From: Siphonodentalium dalli
Lineage: Eukaryota > Mollusca > Scaphopoda > Gadilida > Siphonodentaliidae
NCBI GenBank assembly: GCA_032622095.1
Contig: CP136063.1
Location: 142,327,450-142,391,449, forward strand
DNA: 64,000 nucleotides
Direction: 5' to 3'
Below, piece by piece: positions 22,682-35,600 of the stretch (the first letter of the stretch is position 1; every line of letters begins with the position of its first letter). Position numbers and translations under genes: made by a program. The notes beneath the pieces were generated by a model, which did not search any database, had not been told where the DNA came from, and worked only from the letters and a program-made list of their open reading frames with translations.

Positions 22682-22989
22682 TGGTTGGCGATTATCGCAA
22701 TACGATAGGGGAACACTGTGCGTAACGTAACTATCGCAAGTATAACGTACTCTGAAAACTACTTATCGCCAAATTAATGCTTCAAACGTGTCATCTTCAG
22801 ATTCTTTTAGTTAATTTATATGAAAATGAATAATAAATGGTGTGATAAATATGTATATAACGACAAATAGAATCAAATTGGCCATTTTGCCGTGAAACTC
22901 CGGACAGGCAAGCCAGGTACAAAAATTGGTGAAATATGAGTACGAACGTAAAAGTGTTCCCCTATCGTATTGCGATAATTGCCAACCCA
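22682..22989. repeat. Inverted repeat overlapping the KDZ-like gene start
   Basis: Arms 22682-22717 and 22953-22989 contain a perfect 27-bp inverted match (core ATTATCGCAATACGATAGGG), with weaker pairing beyond it toward the outer ends. The 235 bp between them has further short repeats of CTATCGCAA. The right arm lies in frame with the first exon and would encode its first residues if translation began at 22936. This favours the later start at 23023. Confidence 0.8.
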
Positions 22990-23022
22990 AGTTTTTATGG
23001 TGCCATCTTTAAAAAAGTAAAA

Positions 23023-23604
23023 ATGCCAAAGAAAAACATTGATAGTTTATTCAAACTGAAAGTTAAAACAACGTCAGGAACTAAAAGGTCTAGAGATTTT
23101 ACAATTAAAGATGCACTGTCCACATTGACCAATTCAAATAAAATTCCTAAACTCGTGTGTGAAAATGACAATTTAGAGCAAGAATTAGAACAAGAACTTG
23201 AAGAACTTCAAGAAGGGCCTGAGAATATTGAAAATGAAATTGAAAACCATGAAAATGACAACATTGACATTAATTTGGAAAAAACTGACTCAACAAACAC
23301 ATGTATAACTATAAAAGACTTTAATCAAGACAATGCCAGTAAGCCTACATCATATGAGATCAGAAAGCAGGCTGAGGTGGAGGAGTGGCAGTCCCTCCGG
23401 GTAGAACTAAGAGATCTCTTTATTGAGATGAGTGCGCCACCGGCACCAGATGAAAGGATCTGCTCTCTTTGTGAGGACACAATAACAGAGGAATCGTTCG
23501 CGATGTGCGAGGACTGTTCCCCAGAAAGACTATATTGTCTAATTTGCAATGAACAGTTGCATTCCAGCAGCAACATTCTGTGGCATAAGCCACAAATATG
23601 GCAG
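23023..23604 (+). CDS. KDZ-like gene exon 1 (residues 1-194)
   Basis: The start ATG at 23023 opens MPKKNIDSLFKLKVKTTSG, a basic beginning. It is followed by an acidic Glu/Asn-rich linker and then the Cys/His cluster. The cluster has three CxxC pairs and two histidines, similar to the CxC modules that precede KDZ transposase domains and to B-box fingers. The exon ends after ...HKPQIWQ at the donor CAG|GTAATT, phase 0. The frame is also open upstream to ATG 22936, but that part lies in an inverted repeat. Confidence 0.85.
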
Positions 23605-26600
23605 GTAATTGATGATTATAATTTATATATAGACCCAATAGTTATGCTGAAGGAGTAACATCATCACACAATGTGTGGTTGAAACTTGGCCCGGGAACAA
23701 ATGCAATTCATTATTTCGTGCAGTTGAGTACTGTATCCCATTCACCGAATCACTTAAGCACAATTGAATTTCTGTGTACCACTACCAGGTACTGAAACAC
23801 AATTCAATTACGCTCAAGTCCAATTATTTAATAAATGTGAAAATGGCCTGCATAGTTGCAAACCGGTAGCCAGCTTAACAAAATTTCACAGCTGAACGAG
23901 ATTCCTGATATTGTTTGCTAAATTGCTTTTATTTTTGTGAGATGTGGCAAAGTCTAAAGATACATCATATATATCATATATGTACATGCAGTTATTATTA
24001 AATCAATCTATGGTTTATAACATATCCATCATTAATTAAAGGTATACTCAATCCGATTAAGCACGCCTAAATTACTATTTAATAAATAATTGGCTTCGGG
24101 GGTAAAAAATATTTGATTATAGTCTAGGAACCCCACCATTCAAAGCTCAGAGTGATCAGATAGCTGGTCGATTTTTTAGATCTGGTCCACTTCCACGTGC
24201 TCAAAGTTCAAACGGACAAATCCAGGGTGTAAGATGGATACCGGTAACTCTAAAATCAAGTGGTTATTATTGTTAGTAATAACCACTTGATTTTAGAGTT
24301 ATCCATCTTACACCCACAATTTGTCTGTTTGAGCACGTGGAAGTGGACCAGATCTCAAATTATAAAATTTTAAAAATCGATATCTACTCACTCTTGAGCT
24401 TTTAAGGGTGGGTTCATCGACTCGACGACTCTAATCAAATATTTTTCACCCCCGAAGCAAAAAGAAATAGTAATTTAGGGATGCTTAATCGGATTGAGTA
24501 CCTTTAAGTATATTTGCATTGAGTTTGACATTCAGAAAATGTAATCAGTTTAAAATTTGAAATTTGTTTAAGCACGGTGCTCAATCGTGCTACCTTACTC
24601 GTATTAAAATTCGCGCAGTACTATTTTTCGGTCCAACCTTCCATAATCTATATATAAACATGTTCGTAACTCATCAACATATAACCCACTTGTTTCTCGG
24701 TGGTTGGTATATAAACTTAGGGGTCGTATTATTTTTCGCTCAGTTTTAAATTCGCGCACCGACGAGTACGCGAAAAATAGTACTGCGCGAATTTAAATAC
24801 GAGTAAGGTATGGGTAAAAAAAAATATGCTAAAAATAGACAAAATAAGGCACATAACTCTGGGGGGAAATTTCAGACAAACCTGGTTTTCGAACTCATCC
24901 GAGATATTATATACCAAATGTTTATGGTTTGAATCAGTTAAATATTTAATTGAGTCATCGCGCTAGCGGTGAAAAAAATGCTAAAATTTGACAAACTAAG
25001 GCCCATAATTCCGGGGGGGAAATTCGAACAAACCTGGTTTTCGAACATGTCCGAGATATTGTTGCAGGAGACTCATATATCAAATATGATTTGAATCAGT
25101 TGATATTTAATTGAGTTATATAACCGCACACGTGTACATTTGCGCCATACAAACACAATACCACACTCGAGCACAGTCACGCCAATTAGCTTAAAATAGA
25201 GACACTACCTGAACATAAACACTCAAACAAATGGATGCATACATACACGCATACGGAAAACAAAAAACAAAACTAAAAATCTCACACAAAGCATATTCCG
25301 AACAACCCAACTCGAACAAATATTCACACCAACGCCCTTCCACACACAGACTTACAACCAAACACGCATAAATACACACTCCTGCAGGCCCACACAAGTC
25401 CCAACAATTCGGACAAACCTCGTTTTCAAACTCGTCCGAGATATTGTTGCAAGAATCATATCAAATAAGGTTTGAATCAGTTAATATTTTATTCAGTTAT
25501 TGCGCTAATGGTGAAAAATATGCTAAAAATAGACAAACTAAGACCCATAACTCCAGGGAAAAAATTCAGACAAACCTAGTTTTCGAACTCGTCCGAGATA
25601 TTGTTGCAAGAGACTCATATATCAAATATGGTTGCAAACAGTAAATATTTGATGTTTTAATAAACTTATTTCTGGAGAAAAAGGGAAGCTCCCATCTGGA
25701 GGTCACCCCAAAGATCCATATGAAGTTTGCTGATAATTGTATGAGATATGTGACCTGCAAGGTGTGCTAAAGGATTTAATCATACAAAAAGTAAAATTCA
25801 AGATGGCAGCTGGCAGCCATGTTTTTTTTTTAAAGTTTGGAAAAATTGATAAGAGTAAAATTCACAATCTGGCAGCCATGTTTTTCATTGAAAATCATTA
25901 AAATATTTTGATAGATCCAATACAAATGTGATCCTAGACTCAATTCTGAGTATCGTTGAAATCGGTCAAAGTTTATTTGAGTTAATATCACGCTAATGGT
26001 ACAAAGGATAAAACACTAAAAATAGACAAACTAAGTCCCATAACTTGAGGCAAAAAAAAAAAAAGTGTTTTGGTTCTCGGGCAATTTTTTTTCAAATCAA
26101 TGAGGGAGGGTTTTATTTTTATTTTTTTCTGCGCATAGTAAGCATGGACAAAGATATACCTTCCTCTGCCTAGTAATAACCAGAAAGGTAGAGGGAACTG
26201 TTATGCATATAAACTCATTTAGTCTTATATAAAAAATGACATTGTACTACCAGTGTATGACTGGGATTACCTAACAATATATAATGCCCCTGACATTAAC
26301 TACTGTTTTTGTTGTCTAAAAACTGATACCTCCCCATTCTAATATGTGATCCTGAATTTAGTCCTGTGCCTTTCAATTGTATAAAGTTACAATTAGTGTA
26401 AGTTGTTCACAATGACTAATTGTAAGAAGAGCATGAGGATCAGCTAATCATTTTCTTAACTGTAGTCATCTACTTCATGTTGTAAGCCTGCAAGTCACTT
26501 TTTAACACATTACATATTAGAGCTCAATGCACACTAACATTCAACACATATCTGCTATGGACATGTTGATAAAATCCTTTATAAAAAAAATAAAAAAAAT

Positions 26601-29600
26601 TCGTAAGTTTTTTTGTCATAACATCAGGCATTGCAATAAAAAGGCCTAATGCGGCCCTTTTTATTCAATGCGGCGGGGCCTGAGAACCAAAACGTTTTTT
26701 TTTTGGCCTAACTCTCATACAAAAGATTGGACAATTTGAGATATTGTTGCAACAGAGCCATATACATGTACCATTCGAATATGAAAGAAATCACTTTGAC
26801 GTCTCGAGGATCACACCCATCCGTATGCCTGCTAGGCGCCTACCAACCTCACCATTCTCAACAACATCTGTTATCTGTATTATTATAAATGTCATGTTTT
26901 AGCTTAGTAGAAGTGATGGTCTATAACATGATAAATGCTACGATCAAACTGTACTATACCTGGTATTCCTTGAAGTTTATCTAGTAATTTGGAGCATTAG
27001 ATACCCAGAGGGTAATTTTAGTGACACTATCCCACACAACAGGCTAGCATCATCAAAGTCACCCTCCAAGGACCTAATTCTTGTTAGCCCTCTCTTCAGT
27101 GAAGCATCTATAGCCTCGAATTTACATTGTTTTTAGTTACTTCAGTTCAGTTTCTATATCCTCTAATTTGTAGAAGATAACATGCATACCGGTACCCAAA
27201 GTGACTTTAATATGGGTGAATATCACCACTTTAAACTAGAGAACTTCAATATGATCCTAGGTCTGCCATAGGAGTTGAGGCCTCAGCATAGGGTGAATTT
27301 GGTGATTCCAGTGCGCCTTGTGAGATAGCATCTACACCATAATCACCTTCTTGGGACTTCATTCTGTAAATGGCAGAGACACCATTTCAAGGCTTGCTCT
27401 TCTATGTGTTTGATCCATGCACAATTTAAAATAATCACAAAACTTTAACAAGAATTCATGTACCACATTGAATGATACATGGACCTTAAGCCTGGTGAGT
27501 GCATGTGTTCTTAAAAGCTCACATGCCAAACATATTTTAGGGATGGAGATACAACCAGTCAATCAAGATATGGAATGCTGAGATACATGTATCATATTGG
27601 GTCATAAAATATTGTGATAAACCTGAATTCTGTAACTGGTAACTGAGGCTTTTCCTCGTTGTGTAATGTCACCAAAAGTAAAAAAAATAAAAGGTCAGCA
27701 GACAACAGTGTCCCCCGAAAACGTGGCGTCGATGCCGCTTTGTTAAAGAAATAAAAAAAAATGCTGAAATTTTCTAAGTCGAAAAAGGTCAATAACTCCG
27801 TAAAATATAAATTTTCCATTATCTATATACATGATGCACATCACCAATGTGGGTAACAACACTCTGAAGTGTAAAATATCTACGATAAAAACTGTAGGAG
27901 GAGTGGATTACACCATGAGGGTACCCTCATACAGAAAATTATAAAAAATGTTAAGTCGAAAAGGGTTAATAATTTTGTCAAAAAATTATTTTTCTGTCGT
28001 CTATATACATGTTACACATCTTCAGTATATGGGCAACAATATTCTGAACTGAAAATTGCCAGTGTGACAAAAATTTGATTTATCAATAATCATTCCCAAC
28101 AATTAACTTTTATTATTGGTTATGAATTTTATGATATCAGTCAGCATTAAGAAAACATAAAAATTATAGTTTTAAAACTGTGGATAATCACGAGTCCAAG
28201 TCTCCCATACTTGATACAATTTTAATATACCATTTTCCAATAGAAATATTTCAAAACATTACTTTATTGGATCGTGAAAATTTAAAGATACGAAATGGCC
28301 TTTGATTGTAGATAATTGTTAGTAAAGTAAAGCCATATTATGTCATTTTACAGTATGTAAAGAGTGTGCGATAAGCAAAACACTGAACCAGGGATGGATC
28401 CAGGGATTTTTTGGGGACACCTGTTTTGGGACCATGATATGCGGAAGGCATATCCCAAGGGCCGTAGGCCCGAGATGGGGGTAGGTACGGGAGAGGGTCG
28501 CCCCACTCCCTTAGGTGCAGCATTAAAGATCCCGCTTAAGAAAATGCACTGGCTTACAAGGTCAAGATAAAGGCCAATGTATTATCTTATATATGCGAGG
28601 CTCCTTAGATGGGAGACTCTCATTTATATAAGAGAATGCATTGGCACAGGATTTTTGCAAAATTTCAAGAAGCCCCAGTCATGAAAGGGTTAAAATATTT
28701 CTCACTGGACACTTGATTAAGCAAATAAAGGCTCTATATCAACTGTATATTGATGATTCGCATTGCATGTTGTTGAATTATAATAGAAGATTTCCTTCAA
28801 AATATAGAAAATTCTGCTTTAATAAAACTATCCACTTGCAATTTGGGGACATTTAGGCCACCAGAGTTTGGGCGCCCAAACATGTAACAGGTATCAAAAG
28901 AGCCCTGGATCCTTCCCTGCACTGAACATCAGGGAGACCCCACTAACAAAATGTGGTTGAACCAGCCAGCATGTTGTTAACAGAAACTGAGTTTGAGACA
29001 CAACAATTCCAATATTCCTCCAACTTATCGGGCAGCTAAATTTAAATTCAACAATTGGAATTCTAATAAATATGCTCCACAGACCTTCGCACAAATTACA
29101 GGCTTAAGTGATATGGTTAACATGAAATTAATTCTTAATCCTGTCCCAACAGTACATGATGTTCAAGCAAAAGTTTTAAAGAAAAATGTGCAAAACACAT
29201 CCAATCTTGTGTAGTCTTCAAACTTTGTGTTGGCTCCCTCAATTTAATCTAAAAAAGAATGCAATGATTTCATTAATTTTTTAAAGGAGGACCATTACGT
29301 GGAAATGGAAAGGCAGTTGTTGCTCCGACGGCAAAACCATGAATGCCAAACAAACTACAGAAGGATACTGGACATAATAGACAGTAAAGGTATATATTTA
29401 GTAACAACTTACCCTGTGAATATGGATTTTCAATCAAATAAATTAAGATGCTGCTTATTATATCCAAGCTGGATTAATCAGAAACCAATCAAACACAAAC
29501 ATAATCACATATCTAGCAGTGATATACTTTATGCAGTCATACACTTAGGTCCATGTGGGTTTCAATATTGTGATATCTGGACAAGTACTAGTAGACCTGT

Positions 29601-32600
29601 GATTAAAGGGGAACTGTACACTAAATCCGGCTGTTTTTGGGACCATCTCCTATTATACTCAACAAAATATATGCAACAAATGAATGAATTAAGACCCAGG
29701 GCTCTATGAACATGAATGTCAACAACATGGTATTAATTAAAACGAAAATTAGTTAATTCACAATTTATATCTTTTTGAGTGTCGGAATCAAGACTAAAGA
29801 TAGACTTTAATTCTCTAATATAATTCTCTCTAATTTTTGTGGCAAAAAGAAACATTTTGCTTTGACAAATCAACTTAAGTATGGACCTTGCAAAAATATC
29901 TATTTATTCCCTATATTTCAGCCACCCTTGACTTTGCTGATAATCATGTCAATGCATGTTCAAATCAACCTTAAACATTCTCTGCAAATCATTGCTCTTT
30001 ATTGTGGGTTACTTTATAGTAGAAAGCATTACAAAAGTAATAAAATGTTATAATTGATGTGTTTATACTTACAGGTCGCTTGCATTATAAAACTGTAGTT
30101 TTGTTTTGCGCTTGTGAGGCTGAAGGAGCAACGCTGATGCGGCATGGTCTGTGGCCATCATCGCCAAAAAAACCACAAACTGCATATTCTGTCGAGCTGC
30201 TGGATTTTTTGGTCAGCCTGCAATTGGAAGCGTGCGTGTCAAGCCAGGCATTTGTGGCAGCCGTTTCATCTAAAACAGCTCAGGATAGAGAAGTTGTGAG
30301 TATTTGAATATTGTTTAACGAAACATGTTGAAAACTATAGTTATTTGATTCACTATACCGATCAGCCCTCATAACTGGCTACATCAACCAGCAATGCCGA
30401 AGCCATTTCCTGAAGCAAACTGGGCCCACCGAACAGGGTTGTCGGAGCCCAAAAATACAAATTAAGAGGGCTGGTTTACTATATACACAATACATGTCAA
30501 CAGTACATCTGTATTGGTACAGTGCATTGTATTAATTTATTGACCCGCAATGCTTAATAATGAATGTTACTGGGGAACTACTTGCTAAATTTGCTATGTG
30601 AATGTATCTTGCCCCGGATACAAATTTTATCGGATCGCCGAGCCCGTGCGACGCCAGCTTCGCGCAGACCAGATCTCGGAAACGGGTGGAGCTGCATGCG
30701 TAGTTTTAGTATAGAGGGGGTTTTCATTTTTCCGTAATAAATGAATATGGTGAACATATATGGGACCACCAAACTTCCAAGAATTGAAGATGAATTTCAG
30801 ATTGCATAAATAAATAAACAGCTGACAATTAAGAAACCCCTGTCCCCCAATCGATCAGAAGAAAAAAAAATGTAATACCGCCTCCCAATGACTCACCAGA
30901 TTTATTATTGGGAATAAATATACATTTTATTTTGCAGATGAAAAGACTAATAAAACTTATTAAAGGAGAAACAGTCGAAGAATTTCGTGATTTTCATTGC
31001 TGGAGAAAGGCACAAACTGAGCCACTGGGTACAGATTGTCCTGTTTGTCCACGAGTAAGCTACAAACCAGTTATATGGAGTGTGTTCTCTTGCCTCATGC
31101 ATAGGTGCCATGATTATATTTTTTGATAATCGATTGTCAATCGACTATAATCAAAGTATTCCGTAATATGGGCTATTGGCTGGGTGCTGGTGAACTACTG
31201 TTGCTGGATGTTTCAGACATAGGCTGATGTAATTGTTACCTTAACAAAGTGGATTATAAACCACCGGTAAAGACTAATGAGCACAATTAATGTATTCAAT
31301 ATTCAATACCAGCACAGTTCTCGGTGATGTCATCATTAAAATATTAATGTGTTCATTACAACGAACAAGGCGATTAATTTCAGTGTTATTAACAGCGAAA
31401 CAATAAAGGAATGCATGACGGACCACTGTAGTTTCTGAAAAAAAGGAATCTAATGTTGCGGAAACTATAAGTTTCAGGAAACTTCCAGAGCATGGATAAC
31501 ATTCACAAAGGTGGGCAGTGTTCACACTGTTAGTGGCTATCACTGGCTATTATATGGCAGAATAGCCTTTCCATAAATATAATGTGTCATGTTCAAATAT
31601 TTTGCTGTAAGCAACAGCATCTTTAGACAGGTCAACATCAACAAAATGTTCGATCAATCAGCTGCTAATATTCTCTTTTGACATACATGTATGGGGCACA
31701 ACATGCCTCTTGAAATATAATTATTTGAATGATTTTGATTATTTGGTAGATGCTATAACTTTAATTGAGCTGAACAGAGCTCATAGCAGTTAACTGCAAA
31801 AAAGGTTGATATTATTTCAACCCAAGTTTGACATGAAACTGTTTCTGTGCCAGTGTTTATCATATGTTTCGGACTTTCCTTAACCGCTGTATGAACATGT
31901 TTCCTTTAATGAAACATTTGAGATATTTGATAGAATTCATCACAAAATGTGAAATATGCAATGAGTTCCTGGTAATTTAGAAAATAGACTTCCCTACATG
32001 AGAGTGTGTGAACTAGTTGTTTTTATATGAAATTTCTAGAGGGGGGATTGAGCGGTCTAATCTTTTCAACCTCACAGAACATTATTTTTTCTCAGCTTGA
32101 AATTCCAGATATAATTGATGCCACTGATCTGCATGTATATTATTAACATTGTCAAATTTCCAAATGCAGCTACTATTAAATACTGAAGGAAAACAATAAA
32201 TAATATATCAAAATTGGGTAACACTGGCATGTTTGAACAGCTAAATAATTATTTCTGAAAATACTAAAAATAAATCAAAATTATTATATTTCAGGCCAAT
32301 GGAAAGCTTACCATTGCTCTAGATGGAAACTTTGGACTCGTCAGGAAGCGGAAAGCCGGGAAGAGTATTGAAGCACCAAAGAGGTCAGCATTCATGGATG
32401 ACCAAGACGTCCAAGCTAAGATATCCCAAATACAGGATAACAATCAGAACCTGAAAGTAAGTGAAATTACATTGTCTTAGATAAAATAGCAAATTAAATC
32501 ATGAATTATTTTCATGATCGAATGGTATTTTCTTAAAAATATTATGGGGTTCAAAATACACAAACTGAGGATCAAGCTGATTCAATGCCAGTCCTGATCT

Positions 32601-35600
32601 GTATGTATGGAAACTTGACATTGATAATTGACATCAGATCAACAGCATTGATATCATTGCTCCCCAGTTCACTGTATTCAGACCTTCAGTTACAACAACG
32701 TTTAAGATACAATATCTAATTTATTTTGACTCTTCCACTGAAGTAATGTTGAAAACTAAATGTGACATAAACTAGACCTATATACAACTAACAATTTCAT
32801 TTTATTGTTGAAACGTTAAAGATTAATTATTGCCGTCCCTCTGAAACAAATTTTTGTTGACATAAATGGATAGAAAATTCAATATCAGATTATATCGCAG
32901 GGACCAGCCTAGATATTTAAAATTGAGAGAAGTCTTTTCTCCCAGGTTTGTTATCAGGGAGAAATGTACTGTATCAATGGGTGAAATTTAATTTGCACCC
33001 AAACATCATTCAGCCCGTGCGACGCCAGCTTCGCGCATGCGCAGACCAGATCTCGGAAACGGTGGAGCTATCGACTTGAAATTTGCTATGTGAATGTATC
33101 TTGCCCCGGATACAAATTTTATCGGGTCGCCGAGCCCGTGCGACGCCAGCTTCGCGCATGCGCAGACCAGATCTCGGAAACGGGTGGAGCTATCGACTTG
33201 AAATTTGGTTTTTGAATAGCCCGGACAACGTCGGGCTCATCGGCTAGTCATATATTTTGGGACTTCTGTCTGTATGTGAATGTGTGTTATACTCGAAAAC
33301 TGCTAGACAGATTGGACTCAAATTTGGGATGTAGGCGTACTTTGATCCCAGGAACAATATGGCCAGGTCCAATTTCATGTGCGACGTGTCCTTGACATCG
33401 ACCTCGCTCATATAGGCATGTTTCTGGACCGATCAAGCAATAGTTTTGTTCTTTCTCTTAATACTTTTCAATGTTGTTCGCTCAGTAATCGATCAGATTG
33501 AGACGATCACAAAGAAATCCCTAAATAGCAAGCATCCAATATTTCTATGTATAGTGTTTTTATATTTTTAATAGGATTGCAATGATTTCAAGGCAGGGAA
33601 CATAGTACGGACATACAGGTCGGATGGTAAATTGGATATCAAAGGAATTTTCGGTGCTGGTTGCAAACATGAGGTTCCTCTGAAATTTATGAACCTCCAT
33701 CATGGAGAACGGTTTGTTTATTAACTGATAATTCAAATGCCTTATTGCTGCATAGATTTTAATAAATCCCAAATGATGGAGATGACAACAGAAGCTAAAT
33801 CAGCCAACTGAGTAGATATTGATATTCAAAATAAAATGATCACATTTGCTAACATAAAACACAAAACAAATTATTTTCATTAAATAAAATAATACGCATA
33901 TAAATATGAATGCAAACTTAAAGGGGTACTGTACGCCATTTTCAATAAATTCCCGGTGATAACAACGATCTATTATCGATACTATATAGAAATATAAGTA
34001 ATTTGAGTCGAAGATGTATTCTGTAAACGCTCAGGTTAATAGGCTATCTTAAAATTTAATAATTTAAAAGTTAATAATTTAATATAAATTGATTTTATGG
34101 CTCCAGCCATAAAATGGCGTCTCTTAAAATTCGAATTTCCGTAATCAAATTATAATTGAGGGATACCGGATTAGGAAAACAATTGCACACACGATCGTTT
34201 GAAACATTATGCTTATACGGGGAGAAAACCCAAGCCATTCATTGACTAGTGACGGTACACTAACTTAAATGAGTATATGGGACTACTAACCATATAATAT
34301 AATGTTTATTTGATTCATTTGGTTGAAAACTTTACAAAAATTACTCGACAACGACAATTTGTATTTTTGCATTCCGGTAAATTTGCCATCCGTAACAATA
34401 CTTCGTACTCAACAAACTTTCAAAAAATTGAAAAGTTGTTACATTATTCTCCGACTCGGGGATTATAGAAACCAACAACAACATCTTGGGTACAGTACCC
34501 CTTTAAGTTAATTCCAGTCATGTTTTTATGTCCAAAAATTCACCCCAGGCTTACTGTTGAGTGTGTATAAACAAAGTACAAGTTTTCTTTCTGATCATTG
34601 ATGAAGTAACTTACATTAGCTGGATTTTGATCTGACAACGGGTAGTATAGGTTGATTACATTGGATTTGGTATGATTTAAATGAGGATATGGTATGATTT
34701 AAATGACAATACTGTGCATGCCACCAAGAACTTGATCTCCAGCTTCCACAGTGCCCTCAATAAACAATGGAAAATCTTTGGACCTTGGCTAGTTCTGATC
34801 ATTTGTATAAATACAACAGAATATGTAACAAAATTTGGCTTTTGTTTATATAACACAGCATACAAACTTGACAATAACATGCTATTTATGCAATATTTAT
34901 GATTGGTATAAGAACAATTCAATGTCTATATTTTAATATTCTTTCTGCTTGTGACGGTTTTAACAGCATTACTCATCGCGAAGGCCATCAGTATAAAGAA
35001 AGGAATCATTAGTTGCAGCACTTCATCTAAATGATCTAATGAATTCAAGCTGTCATAAAAGGAAACACGATAAACCATTTGAGGCATTCAAATCCTCATT
35101 AACACTTTCATTAATTATAGGAATGGGTATATGATGTGTTCCGTCCGTCCATCCCAAATTTGTAAGAGTCATAAAATGAACAAATGTCAACAAATTTCAA
35201 AGATGTGTGGTAGAATGAGTTCACAAGCCAGGTCCGGCGGGATGTTTTTACGGGAGTTATTGGACTTTGTTTATTATTGTTGTTGAATTTACCAAATAGC
35301 AAATAGACGACATCACAGGGCTCATTTCCACAAATCTCAACAAATTAAAAATATATTTGGTATATGAAATCAATTGATCAGTATCTAGAAGTCCAGCCTG
35401 ATATTTTCAGCAGAGTTATTGGGCTTGGTTTATTTTTGTGTGTGCAAGTGGACGACGTTACATGGCTCATTTCCACAAATATCAACGGATTTCAAAGATT
35501 TTTGGTATATGAGTTCACATGACCAGTAACTAGAACGATTTCGCAAACCAGGTCCAGCCGGATATTTTAAGCAGAGATATTGGACTTTGTTTATTTGTTT

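Larger units (their letters stand above)
23605..29286 (+). other. KDZ-like gene intron 1 (5.7 kb)
   Basis: Donor GTAATT, acceptor TTTTTTAAAG. It contains a TTAAAGGTACTC-family element (24036-24507), a foldback (24592-24809), repeated CCGAGATATTGTTGCA units (24829-25650) split by an AC-rich segment, molluscan-type AAGTCGAAAA repeats (about 27770-28080) and a hAT-like element (28389-28919). I see no further exon inside. Confidence 0.75.

Noticed and set aside
22936-23022. Upstream ATG giving a 934-residue KDZ-like protein
   Set aside because: This part of the frame lies in one arm of an inverted repeat and has no family motif. The ATG at 23023 starts a basic, more typical N terminus. A transcript start would decide it.
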